Positions 15,702 through 16,048 of a stretch of DNA of 16,048 bases are shown in pieces. Both the position numbers and the translations under genes were made by a program. The first letter of the stretch is position 1; each line of letters opens with the position of its first letter. The notes under the pieces were generated by a model, which saw only the letters and a list, made by a program, of their open reading frames with translations, searched no databases and had not been told where the DNA came from. The stretch lies in the NCBI GenBank assembly GCA_943913325.1, contig CALTXP010000032.1:1-16048 (forward strand), given 5' to 3'. Source of the stretch: an uncultured Anaerococcus sp. (GTDB taxonomy: Bacteria > Bacillota > Clostridia > Tissierellales > Peptoniphilaceae).

Positions 15702-16048
15702 TTAATAGCTCCTGGTTTCTAACACTTCATTTTTACTTGACGCATATGGGTGAGTTCTATTACCAAATAACTTAATATTTTTACCAATTTTAGTACCTTT
15801 ATCAGTAATCACATAATTTATTATAGAATCTTCACCTATAACAGAATCTTGGAATATTATAGAATTCTTAATAACGGCACCTTTTTTAATTGAAACACCT
15901 CTAAAGATAATAGAGTTTTCAACTTCACCTTCTATAATTGAGCCATTAGCCACTAAGGAATTTTTAACTTTGCTATCTTTGGTATATGAAGTAGAAGGTT
16001 CATCTTTTGATTTTGTATAAACCATGCCATCCTTATAAAACAAATTAT
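15702..16048 (-). CDS. glgD: GlgD, ADP-glucose pyrophosphorylase-like regulatory subunit (C-terminal part only)
   Basis: The frame is open to the right edge, and about 115 C-terminal residues are visible of a protein normally about 370 long. The end of the linker, VYTKSKDEPSTSY, leads into a left-handed beta-helix of imperfect hexapeptides (VKNSLVANGSIIEGEVENS, IIFRGVSIKKGAVIKNS, IIFQDSVIGEDSIINYVI), the C-terminal domain of the GlgC/GlgD family. The wording NSLVANG...VENSIIFRGV and NYVITDKGTKIG matches GlgD better than GlgC. GlgD is a GlgC paralogue that acts as a non-catalytic regulatory subunit in Firmicutes. The nucleotidyltransferase domain lies outside the window, as presumably do glgC and glgB. 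The first codon in view is not the true start. Confidence 0.92.
   Translation of the reverse strand, partial: NLFYKDGMVYTKSKDEPSTSYTKDSKVKNSLVANGSIIEGEVENSIIFRGVSIKKGAVIKNSIIFQDSVIGEDSIINYVITDKGTKIGKNIKLFGNRTHPYASSKNEVLETRSY

Noticed and set aside
1..16048. CRISPR arrays, insertion sequences, prophage genes or attachment sites
   Set aside because: No regular direct repeats, transposase or integrase frames, or terminal inverted repeats are seen. The window is core metabolism and cell-wall genes with uniform composition.

Overview
The window is low-GC, densely packed DNA from a Gram-positive (Bacillota) bacterium. The PTS/CcpA circuit, the GlgD-type glycogen genes, the YtxH/DUF948 pair and the FHA-SEDS-PBP cluster all point that way. 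The extreme A+T bias and gene style suggest an anaerobic coccus of the Tissierellia (Anaerococcus/Peptoniphilus-like), but the genus is a guess. Every gene except nadK lies on the minus strand, so operons read from right to left.

Layout by region. (1) 1-3828, minus: ytxH-like, ytxG-like (DUF948), a CcpA-like LacI-family regulator, ptsH (HPr) and ptsI (Enzyme I, running off the left edge). Intrinsic terminators sit between ytxG and the regulator and between ptsH and ptsI. ptsH has a near-consensus promoter of its own. (2) 3829-4259: a 431-base gene-free stretch. It holds a strong minus-strand promoter followed by a ~165-nt long-hairpin RNA candidate, best read as 6S RNA, then a weaker promoter for ytxH and, on the other side, an extended -10 promoter for nadK. 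(3) 4260-5045, plus: nadK. (4) 5053-8330, minus: a three-gene cell-wall operon encoding a membrane-anchored FHA protein, a SEDS glycosyltransferase and a class B PBP, with both junctions overlapping by 8 bp. (5) 8406-16048, minus: a glycogen operon, glgD (partial, right edge), glgA, a glgP-like gene, type I pullulanase and phosphoglucomutase, closed by a strong terminator at 8406-8430.

How the genes work together. GlgA (with a GlgC presumably just outside) makes glycogen from ADP-glucose. Pullulanase trims branches, and phosphoglucomutase interconverts glucose-1-P and glucose-6-P. HPr and EI run PTS sugar uptake, and HPr phosphorylated at Ser46 is the co-repressor of CcpA, whose gene is next door. 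The three-gene wall operon couples a phosphothreonine-reader domain to a peptidoglycan polymerase pair.

The most unusual item is the glgP-like gene (12010-14265). It keeps full length and much of the glycogen phosphorylase fold, yet it has lost the PLP-binding lysine block and several phosphate-site and active-site residues. It looks like a conserved, non-catalytic pseudo-phosphorylase embedded in a glycogen operon. The second item of interest is the structured RNA upstream of ytxH.
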